A DNA stretch of 64,000 nucleotides from Microbacterium profundi (lineage in GTDB: Bacteria > Actinomycetota > Actinomycetes > Actinomycetales > Microbacteriaceae). Below the pieces are notes generated by a model, which worked only from the letters and a program-made list of their open reading frames with translations, did not search any database and had not been told where the DNA came from. Made by a program: the position numbers and the translations under genes. The DNA lies in NCBI RefSeq assembly GCF_000763375.1, contig NZ_JPSY01000003.1, forward strand, positions 186,001-250,000. Direction: 5' to 3'. Numbering within the stretch: position 1 is the stretch's first letter; each line of letters begins with the position of its first letter. Positions 55,864 through 62,874 of this stretch are shown in pieces.

Positions 55864-56112
55864 ATGGCTTTCACCAACGATGAGGTCCTCGCCGGCCTCT
55901 CCGAGCTCATCACCGACGAGACCGGCATCGACGGCTCCGCGGTCGCGCTCGAGAAGTCCTTCACCGATGACCTCGACATCGACTCGATCTCGATGATGAC
56001 GATCGTCGTCAACGCAGAAGAGAAGTTCGGCGTCACCATCCCCGACGACGAGGTCAAGAACCTCAAGACCGTCGGTGACGCCGTGAACTTCATCGTCGCC
56101 GGCCAGGCGTAA
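55864..56112 (+). CDS. acpP: Acyl carrier protein
   Basis: An 82-residue four-helix acyl carrier protein. The 4'-phosphopantetheine serine lies in DDLDIDSISMMTIV; the usual DSL is DSI here, a modest change seen in other actinobacterial ACPs. A purine-rich AAAGAGGAAAA precedes the ATG. It is followed by a strong hairpin that separates it from fabF, which may raise acpP mRNA over fabF mRNA. Confidence 0.95.
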   Translation: MAFTNDEVLAGLSELITDETGIDGSAVALEKSFTDDLDIDSISMMTIVVNAEEKFGVTIPDDEVKNLKTVGDAVNFIVAGQA

Positions 56113-56120
56113 GACCTGAC

Positions 56121-56155
56121 GGATGCCACCCTCGCGAACCGCGAGGGTGGCATCC
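56121..56155 (+). terminator. acpP hairpin (terminator or attenuator)
   Basis: GGATGCCACCCTCGCG (56121-56136) pairs perfectly with 56140-56155 around the 3-base loop AAC, 8 bp past the acpP stop. A 16-bp stem inside an operon suggests partial termination or RNA stabilisation, with fabF 55 bp further on. Confidence 0.8.
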
Positions 56156-56210
56156 TCTGCCTTCCCTCTCCAGAGACTGCTCTCGTCCCCTTCGACAGGA
56201 ACCACACCCA

Positions 56211-57446
56211 ATGACCAAGCGCATCGTCGTCACCGGTATCGGCGCCACTTCCGCAATCGGCGGCACGGCTCCGGAGAACTGGACCAACCTGCTGGCCGGT
56301 ATGTCCGGGGGCCGCACCCTCGAACATGAGTGGGTCGAAGAGCTTCAGCTCCCCGTGACATTCGCCGCTGAGGCGATCGTGCGCCCTGAAGAGGTCCTCG
56401 CGCGTCCGGTCGCCAAGCGCCTCGACCCGTCCTCCCAGTTCGCGTTGATCGCGGCCATGGAGGCGTGGGAGGACGCCGGCTCGCCCGATGTCGATCCCGA
56501 GCGTCTCGGCGTGGACTTCGCGACCGGCATCGGTGGCGTGTGGACCCTGCTCGACGCATGGGACACGCTGCGTGAGAAGGGCCCTCGCCGCGTCATGCCG
56601 ATGACGGTGCCCATGCTCATGCCGAACTCGGCCGCGGGCAATCTGTCCCTCCACTTCACGGCGCGCGCCTTCGCCCGCACGGTCGCGTCCGCCTGCGCAT
56701 CCAGCACTGAGTCGCTGGTCAACGCCTACGAGCACCTGCAGTCAGGGCTCGCGGATGTCGTCATCGCCGGCGGCACCGAGTCGGCCATCCACCCGATCAC
56801 GATCGCGTCGTTCGCATCGATGCAGGCCCTATCGCGTCGCAATGACGACCCCGCCACCGCCTCCCGCCCCTACTCGGAGGACCGCGACGGCTTCGTGATG
56901 GGTGAAGGCGCAGCGGTGCTCATCCTCGAGACCGAAGAGCACGCCAAGGCGCGCGGCGCCAAGATCTACGCCGAACTCGTCGGCGGCGGCGTCACGGCCG
57001 ATGCGTTCCACATCACCGCCAACGCTCCGGAGGGCGCAGCGCGTGCCGTCACGCTCGCGCTCGAAGCCGCTGGCCGCACACCGGATGAGATCACCCACAT
57101 CAACGCGCACGCGACATCGACGCCGGTCGGCGACCCGAATGAGTACGCCGCGCTGAAGAGCGTCATCGGCGACCGCGTGCACGACATCCCGGTGTCGGCG
57201 ACCAAGGCATCCACCGGTCACCTCCTCGGCGGCACCGGCGCACTCGAGGCGATCTTCACGATCCTCGCGATCCAGAACCGCGTCGCACCCCCGACCATCA
57301 ACCTCACGACCCAGGATCCGGATATCCCGCTGCTCGTCTCCGGCGATGCACAGCCTCTGGGTGAAGGCCCGCAGCTCGCGATCAGCAATTCGTTCGGCTT
57401 CGGCGGGCACAACGCCGTCGCCGCATTCGCGTCCTACGAGGACTGA
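56211..57446 (+). CDS. fabF: Beta-ketoacyl-ACP synthase II
   Basis: Elongation condensing enzyme, 411 residues. It has the KAS II triad: Cys in ASACASSTESL, His in NAHATSTPVGD and His in STGHLLGGTGALEA, with the C-terminal NSFGFGGHNA. It completes the fabD-fabH-acpP-fabF set for fatty acid synthesis. The ATG lies behind CGACAGGAACC. A strong terminator follows. Confidence 0.96.
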   Translation: MTKRIVVTGIGATSAIGGTAPENWTNLLAGMSGGRTLEHEWVEELQLPVTFAAEAIVRPEEVLARPVAKRLDPSSQFALIAAMEAWEDAGSPDVDPERLGVDFATGIGGVWTLLDAWDTLREKGPRRVMPMTVPMLMPNSAAGNLSLHFTARAFARTVASACASSTESLVNAYEHLQSGLADVVIAGGTESAIHPITIASFASMQALSRRNDDPATASRPYSEDRDGFVMGEGAAVLILETEEHAKARGAKIYAELVGGGVTADAFHITANAPEGAARAVTLALEAAGRTPDEITHINAHATSTPVGDPNEYAALKSVIGDRVHDIPVSATKASTGHLLGGTGALEAIFTILAIQNRVAPPTINLTTQDPDIPLLVSGDAQPLGEGPQLAISNSFGFGGHNAVAAFASYED

Positions 57447-57460
57447 GCACGTTCAGGTCC

Positions 57461-57512
57461 GCATGACGAAGGCCTCGTCTCCGATCATCTCGGAGCGAGG
57501 CCTTCGTCGTGC
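57461..57512. terminator. fabF terminator hairpin
   Basis: ACGAAGGCCTCG (57466-57477) pairs with CGAGGCCTTCGT (57496-57507), and after a one-base bulge CTCCGA pairs with TCGGAG around a 5-base loop. It lies 19 bp past fabF and 98 bp before the convergent DUF3145 gene end, so it may act on both. Confidence 0.8.
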
Positions 57513-57604
57513 GGGGGCGGGATTCGCGTTCTCGGAGTCCGGGATGGTTCACCGGCATCCGATACTGACGCCTCCTGCGCCCCGGGTCTGAAGGAGGTCG
57601 GAGG

Positions 57605-58108
57605 CTAGCCGACCTTGTGAAGCCACACGACCGTGGAATCGTCGCTGGCGTGGCGGAATGGCTCGAGCTCTTCATCCCAGGCCGAGCCGAGAGCGACATC
57701 GAGCTCACGCTGCAACTCGAGCGCGCTTCCGGCCGCGATCTCCATGGCGTAGCGGATGCGGTCCTCGCCGATGACGATGTTGCCGGCCGCGTCGGCCTGC
57801 GCATAGTGGATGCCGAGATCAGGGGTGTGCAGCCAACGACCGCCGTCGCTGCGCGGCGTCGGATCCTCGGTCACCTCGAAGCGCAGGTGCTCCCAGCCGC
57901 GGATCGCGGTCGCGAGTGCAGCGCCGGTGCCGACGGGGCCGTCCCAGTAGAACTCGGCACGACGAGATCCCTCGAGTACAGGCTGTTCGGCCCACTCGAA
58001 GTTCACCGCACGACCGATAGCGCGTCCGACCGCCCATTCCAGGTGCGGGCAAAGCGCGCGAGGCGCAGAGTGGATGTACACCACTCCGCGTGCGTAAGCC
58101 GTCGCCAT
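57605..58108 (-). CDS. DUF3145 family protein
   Basis: A 167-residue protein of the actinobacterial DUF3145 family, often placed next to the fab operon in this phylum. The N-terminus YARGVVYIHSAPRALCPHLE is typical, followed by WAVGRAIGRAVNFEWAEQP, the GWEHLRFEVTEDP block and a C-terminal acidic region. It converges on fabF, and a role in lipid synthesis is only suggested by position. Soluble, no catalytic motif seen. Confidence 0.9.
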   Translation of the reverse strand: MATAYARGVVYIHSAPRALCPHLEWAVGRAIGRAVNFEWAEQPVLEGSRRAEFYWDGPVGTGAALATAIRGWEHLRFEVTEDPTPRSDGGRWLHTPDLGIHYAQADAAGNIVIGEDRIRYAMEIAAGSALELQRELDVALGSAWDEELEPFRHASDDSTVVWLHKVG

Positions 58109-58230
58109 GATCTCTCCGTTTCTTCAGGTGCGTCTTCCCCAACGACCTGAGCCAACGAAGTGTGGCGAGAATATGCGGTTATACGCCGATTATCGCCCAG
58201 ACGGACAGAAATCACAAGCGTGTGATTATG

Positions 58231-58264
58231 GAGAAAGCCCCGGCCTTCGGGCCGGGGCTTTCTC
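58231..58264 (-). terminator. Terminator of the oxygenase-like gene
   Basis: GAGAAAGCCCCGGCC (58231-58245) and GGCCGGGGCTTTCTC (58250-58264) form a perfect 15-bp stem closed by a TTCG (+ strand)/CGAA (- strand) tetraloop, 19 bp past the stop codon of the minus-strand oxygenase-like gene. Confidence 0.85.
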
Positions 58265-58283
58265 AGGACGGTGATCAGGCGGA

Positions 58284-59057
58284 CTACGCCTCGCTCATCG
58301 CCTGCTTGACCTGCTGGCCCTTGGCGGCGTAGTAGGCGGCGCGTGCAGCATCCTTGCGCGCCTGCTCCGCGTAGCCGGCCTCGAGAACGTCCTGCGGGAC
58401 CTCGAAGTTCTCGACCTGGTCGGTACCGTTGTACTTGTCGATGTAGGCGTCGAGCTCGGGACCCGACGTCCACGACGTGATGAGGTTGTAGCGGGGCTCG
58501 GATCCGACGTGGGTCGCGGCGTGCCACAGTCGCTGCGTGTCGATGATGAGCTGAGCCCCGGCGGGAAGCGCGATCCGAACCTCGCCCGCCGGGTCGGTGC
58601 GGTTCTCACGCAGGACGAAGAAGCTGTCCTTGTCATCGCTGAGGTTGAAGAATCCGCGGACGACCCATCCGGTGCCGTCGGGGTTCAACCGGTTGTTGTC
58701 GTCCTGGTGAAGGTTGTAGAGGCATTCGCCGTACGGCGTGGGCTGCAGCTCGATCACGCGGCAGCGGCCGACATTGGCACCCGGCTCCTGCGCGCGACGC
58801 GTGAGGTTCGGGGCCTTAGCGACCTGGGAGTCGATCCACACGCCGTCCTTGTCGGTGCGCGGCGGCTTGTGGTTCCAGAAGCCGTTGCACTCGATGTCGC
58901 CGAAGGCACTGGCCAGCGGAGCGAAACGGGTGTCACCCGACGACTTCCAGTCGTTGTACTCGATGTCCAGCCACTCTTTGGGATCGAGGTCCTGGTTGTA
59001 GCTGTCGAGGACGACGAAGCCCTTTTCCTCGAGGGCTGCGGATTTGATGTATCCCAT
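58284..59057 (-). CDS. Fe(II)/2-oxoglutarate dioxygenase-like protein under an iron-box-like site
   Basis: A 257-residue protein with the jelly-roll oxygenase pattern. The HxD of the iron triad is in LYNLHQDDNNRL (His117, Asp119). The distal His is His179 in DTQRLWHAATHVG (His183 also near), with a possible 2-oxoglutarate Arg in EPRYNLITSW (Arg189). The N-terminus (KGFVVLDSYNQDLDP) and a long helical C-terminus are not diagnostic, and the substrate is unknown. The likely AAAGGA site is 13 bp before the ATG; a two-codon ATG-ACC-stop precedes it. A sequence resembling a DtxR/IdeR box is 53-66 bp upstream. Confidence 0.72.
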   Translation of the reverse strand: MGYIKSAALEEKGFVVLDSYNQDLDPKEWLDIEYNDWKSSGDTRFAPLASAFGDIECNGFWNHKPPRTDKDGVWIDSQVAKAPNLTRRAQEPGANVGRCRVIELQPTPYGECLYNLHQDDNNRLNPDGTGWVVRGFFNLSDDKDSFFVLRENRTDPAGEVRIALPAGAQLIIDTQRLWHAATHVGSEPRYNLITSWTSGPELDAYIDKYNGTDQVENFEVPQDVLEAGYAEQARKDAARAAYYAAKGQQVKQAMSEA

Positions 59058-59109
59058 GATCTAGGTCATGTCCTTTCATCGGGGGCCAGCACGTTTTAAC
59101 AGGCCCTGA

Positions 59110-59123
59110 TAAGGCAAGCCTAA
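59110..59123. promoter_or_regulatory. DtxR/IdeR iron-box-like inverted repeat
   Basis: TAAGGCAAGCCTAA (on the minus strand TTAGGCTTGCCTTA) is nearly palindromic and resembles the core of actinobacterial iron boxes (TTAGGTTAGSCTAACCTAA). It lies 53 bp upstream of the oxygenase-like gene start and 112 bp upstream of the divergent DUF262 gene. Iron-dependent repression of the oxygenase is inferred. Confidence 0.6.
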
Positions 59124-59234
59124 CAGCGTGTTCTGCGGCACCAGCGTGGCCCACCGCCGGCGATTCGCCGGCGACTAGACTCTTTCACGGCGGGTAGCGG
59201 GATCGCACCGCCGTGAGGAGCAAGAGCGAAGAAC

Positions 59235-61232
59235 ATGGCAACCGCCACGAATGTCGAAGCGACCGCCGTCAACACGATCGAGTGGCTCTCTGCTCCGGAC
59301 ACGACCATCGTCGTCCCGGTCTACCAGCGCCAGTACCGCTGGGACATCGGCGGATGCGAGCGCCTGCTCTCCGACATCCGCGCCGTCGCCAAGGAAGGCG
59401 ACACGCACCGCCATTTCATCGGCTCCATCCTCTCCGCACAGGACGCCTCGGAGATCGACCTGATCCTCATCGACGGACAGCAGCGCATCACGACGCTCAT
59501 GCTGCTCGTCGCCGCTCTGCATCACGCGGTCCGTGATTCCGACCCCGCCATGGCCGCGGACCTCGAACGGGTACTGGTGCGAGCGGATGACCCGTCGCGC
59601 ACCAAGCTGCGCCCGCACCATGCGTGGGCCGAGCTCTACGAGTCGGTCGTTCTCGATCAGCGTGACGATGCCGACCGCGAATCGCGCTTCGACGACAATT
59701 ACGCCTTCTTCCGCAGCCAGGTGCATGCTGACGAGGCTCCGACGATCTGGCGCGGACTGCAGAGGATCGAGCATGTGTCGATCACACTCGGACCTGCGGC
59801 GAACGCGCAGCAGATCTTCGAGAGCCTGAACTCCACCGGCGAGCCGCTGCGCGATCACGAGCTCATCCACAACTACATCCTGATGGGCCTCACCCACGCT
59901 GAGCAGCTCGACGTCGAGGAGCGCTACTGGCTTCCGATCGAGCGTCACACGGGCGAGACGATCGGGGCATTCTGGCGCCACTACCTCGTGATGACCACAG
60001 GCCGGGAGGTCGCCGCGAACGGCGAGCACGGCGTGTACAGCGCGTTCCGGCATTCCTTCCCGCGCGTGGATGTGGCGCATCTGCAGGCGGATGCCGACAT
60101 CTGGCGCCACTACGCCGAGATCTACGCCGTCCTGCTCGATCCTTCTTCCGAGAAGGATGCCGAGATCCGGACGCAGCTCCGGTACATCAACACGTTCGGA
60201 CGCGCGGCCTATCCCCTGGCCATGAGCGCGTACAGCGACCACGTGCGCGGCCTCATCCCGCGCGCAGAGCTGATCGAGACGCTCGAGTGGATTCAGGCCC
60301 TCTATCTGAGACGCGCGCTGGTCGGGCTGCCGGCTGAGCGAATGATCGCACGGCTCTGCCGGGCACGCGCCGAAGGACGCGAAGCACTGATGCGGGCGTT
60401 CGCGCGCATCACCCCGTCGGACGAGCGTGTCAGCGCGGTGCTGAAGTATGCAGAACTCCCCCACGCGGCGTACGTGCTCGGCCGCCTCGAGCAGGTGGAG
60501 GACACTTCGGATCACGACGTCGAGCACATCGTTCCGCTCGTGCCCAGCGATTCCTGGTCAGGCGACGGCACCCGGCCCTGGATCGATTACTCGGAGGACG
60601 AGCGCAACAGCCACAGGGCGCTCGCACCGACGCTCGGCAACCTCACGCTGCTCGAGCAGTCCCTCACAGAGCGCGTCTTCGGCGCCTCCTACGACGACAA
60701 GCGGCGGGATGCGTATGCACGCAGCGCGGTCGAGGAGACGCGCGCCCTCGTGGACACCGATTCCTGGGGCACAGCGACCATATCGGCGCGCACGGTGCGG
60801 CTCACCGAACGGCTGGTGCGCATCTGGGCTCGACCGGCCCTCCCTGAGATCGACGACGACGCCCTCACCCCTGTGCTCGACGCCGTGCGTCGGCGCGGCT
60901 GGCCCGCAGGCTGGGACCGGGAGTTCGATTACGTCGAGTACCGCGGCGAGCACTGGGAGGTGAAGGACGTGCGTGCGCTCTTCAACCGGGTCTTCCGCCG
61001 CGCATGGACCGACGCCCGCCCGTCTGCACTCGCGTACAGCAGGAGCCACGGCGGTCCCATCTACGACGAGATGGCGTGGAAGGGACAGTGGGATGCTCTG
61101 GACGACGAGAACTTCCTCTACATGGGCTGGGATTCGAACTACATGATGAGCGCGCTGCAGGGCGTGCTGGAGGAATCGGGTATCGCCGCCGAGGTGTTCG
61201 TGAAATACTCCTACATCGGGAACGTGATGTGA
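59235..61232 (+). CDS. DUF262-DUF1524 protein, GmrSD-like restriction/defence candidate
   Basis: A 665-residue protein. The N-terminal DUF262 (ParB/sulfiredoxin-like NTPase) has VVPVYQRQYRW and LIDGQQRITTLMLL (Asp80, Gly81, Gln82, Gln83, Arg84). A helical middle leads to the HNH-type DUF1524 nuclease DHDVEHIVPLVP (His427, His431), followed by APTLGNLTLLEQSLTERVF. About 120 further residues end in MGWDSNYMMSALQGVLEESG. Proteins of this make-up include single-chain GmrSD type IV restriction enzymes that cut modified phage DNA. No helicase or methylase is adjacent. Its stop overlaps the start of a Cys-rich small gene. Confidence 0.82.
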   Translation: MATATNVEATAVNTIEWLSAPDTTIVVPVYQRQYRWDIGGCERLLSDIRAVAKEGDTHRHFIGSILSAQDASEIDLILIDGQQRITTLMLLVAALHHAVRDSDPAMAADLERVLVRADDPSRTKLRPHHAWAELYESVVLDQRDDADRESRFDDNYAFFRSQVHADEAPTIWRGLQRIEHVSITLGPAANAQQIFESLNSTGEPLRDHELIHNYILMGLTHAEQLDVEERYWLPIERHTGETIGAFWRHYLVMTTGREVAANGEHGVYSAFRHSFPRVDVAHLQADADIWRHYAEIYAVLLDPSSEKDAEIRTQLRYINTFGRAAYPLAMSAYSDHVRGLIPRAELIETLEWIQALYLRRALVGLPAERMIARLCRARAEGREALMRAFARITPSDERVSAVLKYAELPHAAYVLGRLEQVEDTSDHDVEHIVPLVPSDSWSGDGTRPWIDYSEDERNSHRALAPTLGNLTLLEQSLTERVFGASYDDKRRDAYARSAVEETRALVDTDSWGTATISARTVRLTERLVRIWARPALPEIDDDALTPVLDAVRRRGWPAGWDREFDYVEYRGEHWEVKDVRALFNRVFRRAWTDARPSALAYSRSHGGPIYDEMAWKGQWDALDDENFLYMGWDSNYMMSALQGVLEESGIAAEVFVKYSYIGNVM

Positions 61233-61528
61233 TGCGACAGAAGACTCATACCGATGCGCCGGCCACGCCGAAGGCCGCCGATCCGGTCGACCAGGCATTC
61301 GAGGACATCTCGCTCGGATGGGACGCGGATGTGCCGCTGGAGTGCGAATGCGACCATGGCGACGAAGAGGCGTACGCAGCGTGCGGACGCCGCGCCAAGT
61401 GGCGAGTGACGATCGACTGCACGTGCGGCGAGAACCATCCGCGCACGGTGGAGCTGCTGTGCACGAAGTGCCTGCGCACGGCCCGCAAGGATCTGGGCAA
61501 CGAGGCCATCACCGCGCGTCCGCTGTGA
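61232..61528 (+). CDS. Cys-rich small protein coupled to the DUF262 gene
   Basis: A 98-residue protein starting at ATG 61232 (or GTG 61229) in the overlap GTGATG with the DUF262 stop. Residues 1-30 look disordered. The rest holds seven cysteines: VPLECECDHG (38, 40), ACGRR (51), DCTCGENHP (63, 65) and ELLCTKCLRTARKDL (77, 80), with nearby His, enough for one or two zinc sites. I cannot name a family. Coupling suggests it works with the DUF262 protein, but it may also be a conserved small protein by chance in this place. Confidence 0.68.
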   Translation: MRQKTHTDAPATPKAADPVDQAFEDISLGWDADVPLECECDHGDEEAYAACGRRAKWRVTIDCTCGENHPRTVELLCTKCLRTARKDLGNEAITARPL

Positions 61529-61541
61529 CGGCGGATGAGAG

Positions 61542-61616
61542 TAGGGCGGGTGGGACTTGAACCCACGAATCGTCGGGTTATGAGCCCGCTGCCTTAACCA
61601 ACTTGGCCACCGCCCC
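61542..61616 (-). tRNA. tRNA-Met(CAT)
   Basis: Minus-strand cloverleaf of 75 nt: acceptor GGGGCGG with CCGCCCT plus A, the D arm in GGCCAAGTTGGTTAAGGC, and T arm TTCGTGGGTTCAAGTCCCAC-like. The anticodon loop is CTCATAA, anticodon CAT. CCA is not encoded. An elongator Met is the simplest reading; a lysidine-modified Ile2 tRNA cannot be excluded without synthetase identity rules. It is 13 bp past the Cys-rich small gene. Confidence 0.9.
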
Positions 61617-61649
61617 GCAGAGTTAACAGCCTAGCGGTGCAGGTCGGCG

Positions 61650-62186
61650 TCAGAGCGCCGTGGCGCTCCGGTGCGTCTCCAGGTGCGAGTGGTAGATCTC
61701 GGCGTTCGCGATGATCCCTGCCCGCTCGTCCTCGCTGAGTTCGCGGCGCACCTTCGCCGGCACGCCGGCCACCAGCGATCCGTCCGGCACCTCGGTGCCT
61801 CCGAGGATGACCGCACCACCGGCGATCAGGCAGCCCTTGCCGATCACCGCGCCGCTGAGGATCACCGAACCCATCCCGATCAACGAGCCGTCGCCGATCG
61901 TGCATCCGTGCACGACCGCGTTGTGACCGATCGACACGTTCGCACCGATGACGACGGGATGGCCGCTGTCGACATGCACCGAGACGTTGTCCTGCACGTT
62001 GCTTCCGGCCCCGACCGTGATCCCCGCTGAATCGGCACGCAGCACCGCGTTGTACCAGACGCTCGCGCCGGGCTCCAGCGTGACGTCGCCCACGATGCGC
62101 GCTCCGTCGGCGACGAAGGCGTCGTCCGCGATGCGCGGCGTCTTGGTGCCGAGGGCGAGAACGGATGCTGATGACGAGATGCTCAT
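61650..62186 (-). CDS. Gamma carbonic anhydrase family protein
   Basis: A 178-residue left-handed beta-helix protein with hexapeptide repeats (VVIGANVSIGHNAVVHGCTI, IGKGCLIAGGAVILGG) and three likely zinc-binding His in SVHVD, GHNA and VVHGC. The family includes Cam-type anhydrases and acetyltransferase-like YrdA/PaaY proteins, so catalytic activity is uncertain. Start MSISSSASVLALGTKTPRI. Divergent from dps with a 130-bp gap. Confidence 0.9.
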   Translation of the reverse strand: MSISSSASVLALGTKTPRIADDAFVADGARIVGDVTLEPGASVWYNAVLRADSAGITVGAGSNVQDNVSVHVDSGHPVVIGANVSIGHNAVVHGCTIGDGSLIGMGSVILSGAVIGKGCLIAGGAVILGGTEVPDGSLVAGVPAKVRRELSEDERAGIIANAEIYHSHLETHRSATAL

Positions 62187-62316
62187 GAGGCGAGACTATC
62201 CTCAATTCCGCGTCATTCCGCGGAAGTGAGCCGAGCCTCAGCTTGCTTGCGGAATGTTTCAGTCTGAGTAGCGTTGTCTCCATCAGGTTCGAATTCGCCG
62301 TTCTGGAGGAAGAAAC

Positions 62317-62802
62317 ATGAACAAGGCACAGACCATCTCCACCACCGCCAGCGACCCGACGGTCGCCGCGGCCGCGGCACAGTTCCTCTCCCCCGTCGTA
62401 CTCGGGCTGCAGGCTCTGACCGTCAACGGCAAGCAGGCGCACTGGCACGTGCGCGGCGCCAACTTCATCGGCGTCCACGAATTGCTCGACTCGGTCGTCG
62501 CACACGCGGGCGCGTTCGCCGACACCGCTGCAGAGCGCATCGTCGCTCTGGGCCTGCCGATCGACGCGCGGCTCAGCACCGTCGCCGCCAAGGTCGCCGC
62601 ATCGGCAGTGCCGGCAGGGTTCACGCAGTCGACCGAGCTGATCCGCAACATCGTCGCCGACATCGACGCGATCCTCGTCGACACGAAGGCCGCGATCGAC
62701 GGTCTCGACGAAATCGACCTCACGAGCCAGGACGTCGCGATCGAGATCATGCGCGGCCTCGAGAAGGACCGCTGGTTCCTCGTCGCTCACGTCGCCGAGT
62801 AG
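62317..62802 (+). CDS. dps: Dps family DNA-binding ferritin
   Basis: A 161-residue Dps protein, a dodecameric ferritin that stores iron and protects DNA from oxidants. The ferroxidase region KQAHWHVRGANFIGVHELLD (His residues) and the helix with DRWFLVAHVAE are typical. A short, weakly basic N-terminal tail (MNKAQTISTTA) might bind DNA. GGAGGAAG precedes the ATG. A hairpin follows. Confidence 0.95.
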   Translation: MNKAQTISTTASDPTVAAAAAQFLSPVVLGLQALTVNGKQAHWHVRGANFIGVHELLDSVVAHAGAFADTAAERIVALGLPIDARLSTVAAKVAASAVPAGFTQSTELIRNIVADIDAILVDTKAAIDGLDEIDLTSQDVAIEIMRGLEKDRWFLVAHVAE

Positions 62803-62814
62803 TCGGACGACACA

Positions 62815-62852
62815 CGAAGAAAGGCACGGGATCCGTCCGGTGCCTTTCTTCG
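62815..62852. terminator. dps terminator
   Basis: CGAAGAAAGGCAC (62815-62827) pairs with GTGCCTTTCTTCG (62840-62852), a 13-bp perfect stem with a 12-base loop and a T-rich descending arm, 13 bp past the dps stop. It also faces the end of the convergent acyltransferase gene. Confidence 0.8.
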
Positions 62853-62874
62853 TTCCCACGCGGGATGCAGCAGC

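Noticed and set aside
59235..61616. Full mobile island bounded by the tRNA-Met gene
   Set aside because: No integrase, no direct repeat of the tRNA 3' end was found within view, and base composition matches the surroundings. Kept only as a question in the findings.
62200..62316. Repeated ATTCCGCG upstream of dps as an oxidative-stress operator
   Set aside because: Only two short direct copies, no match to a known OxyR or Fur family pattern that I can defend.
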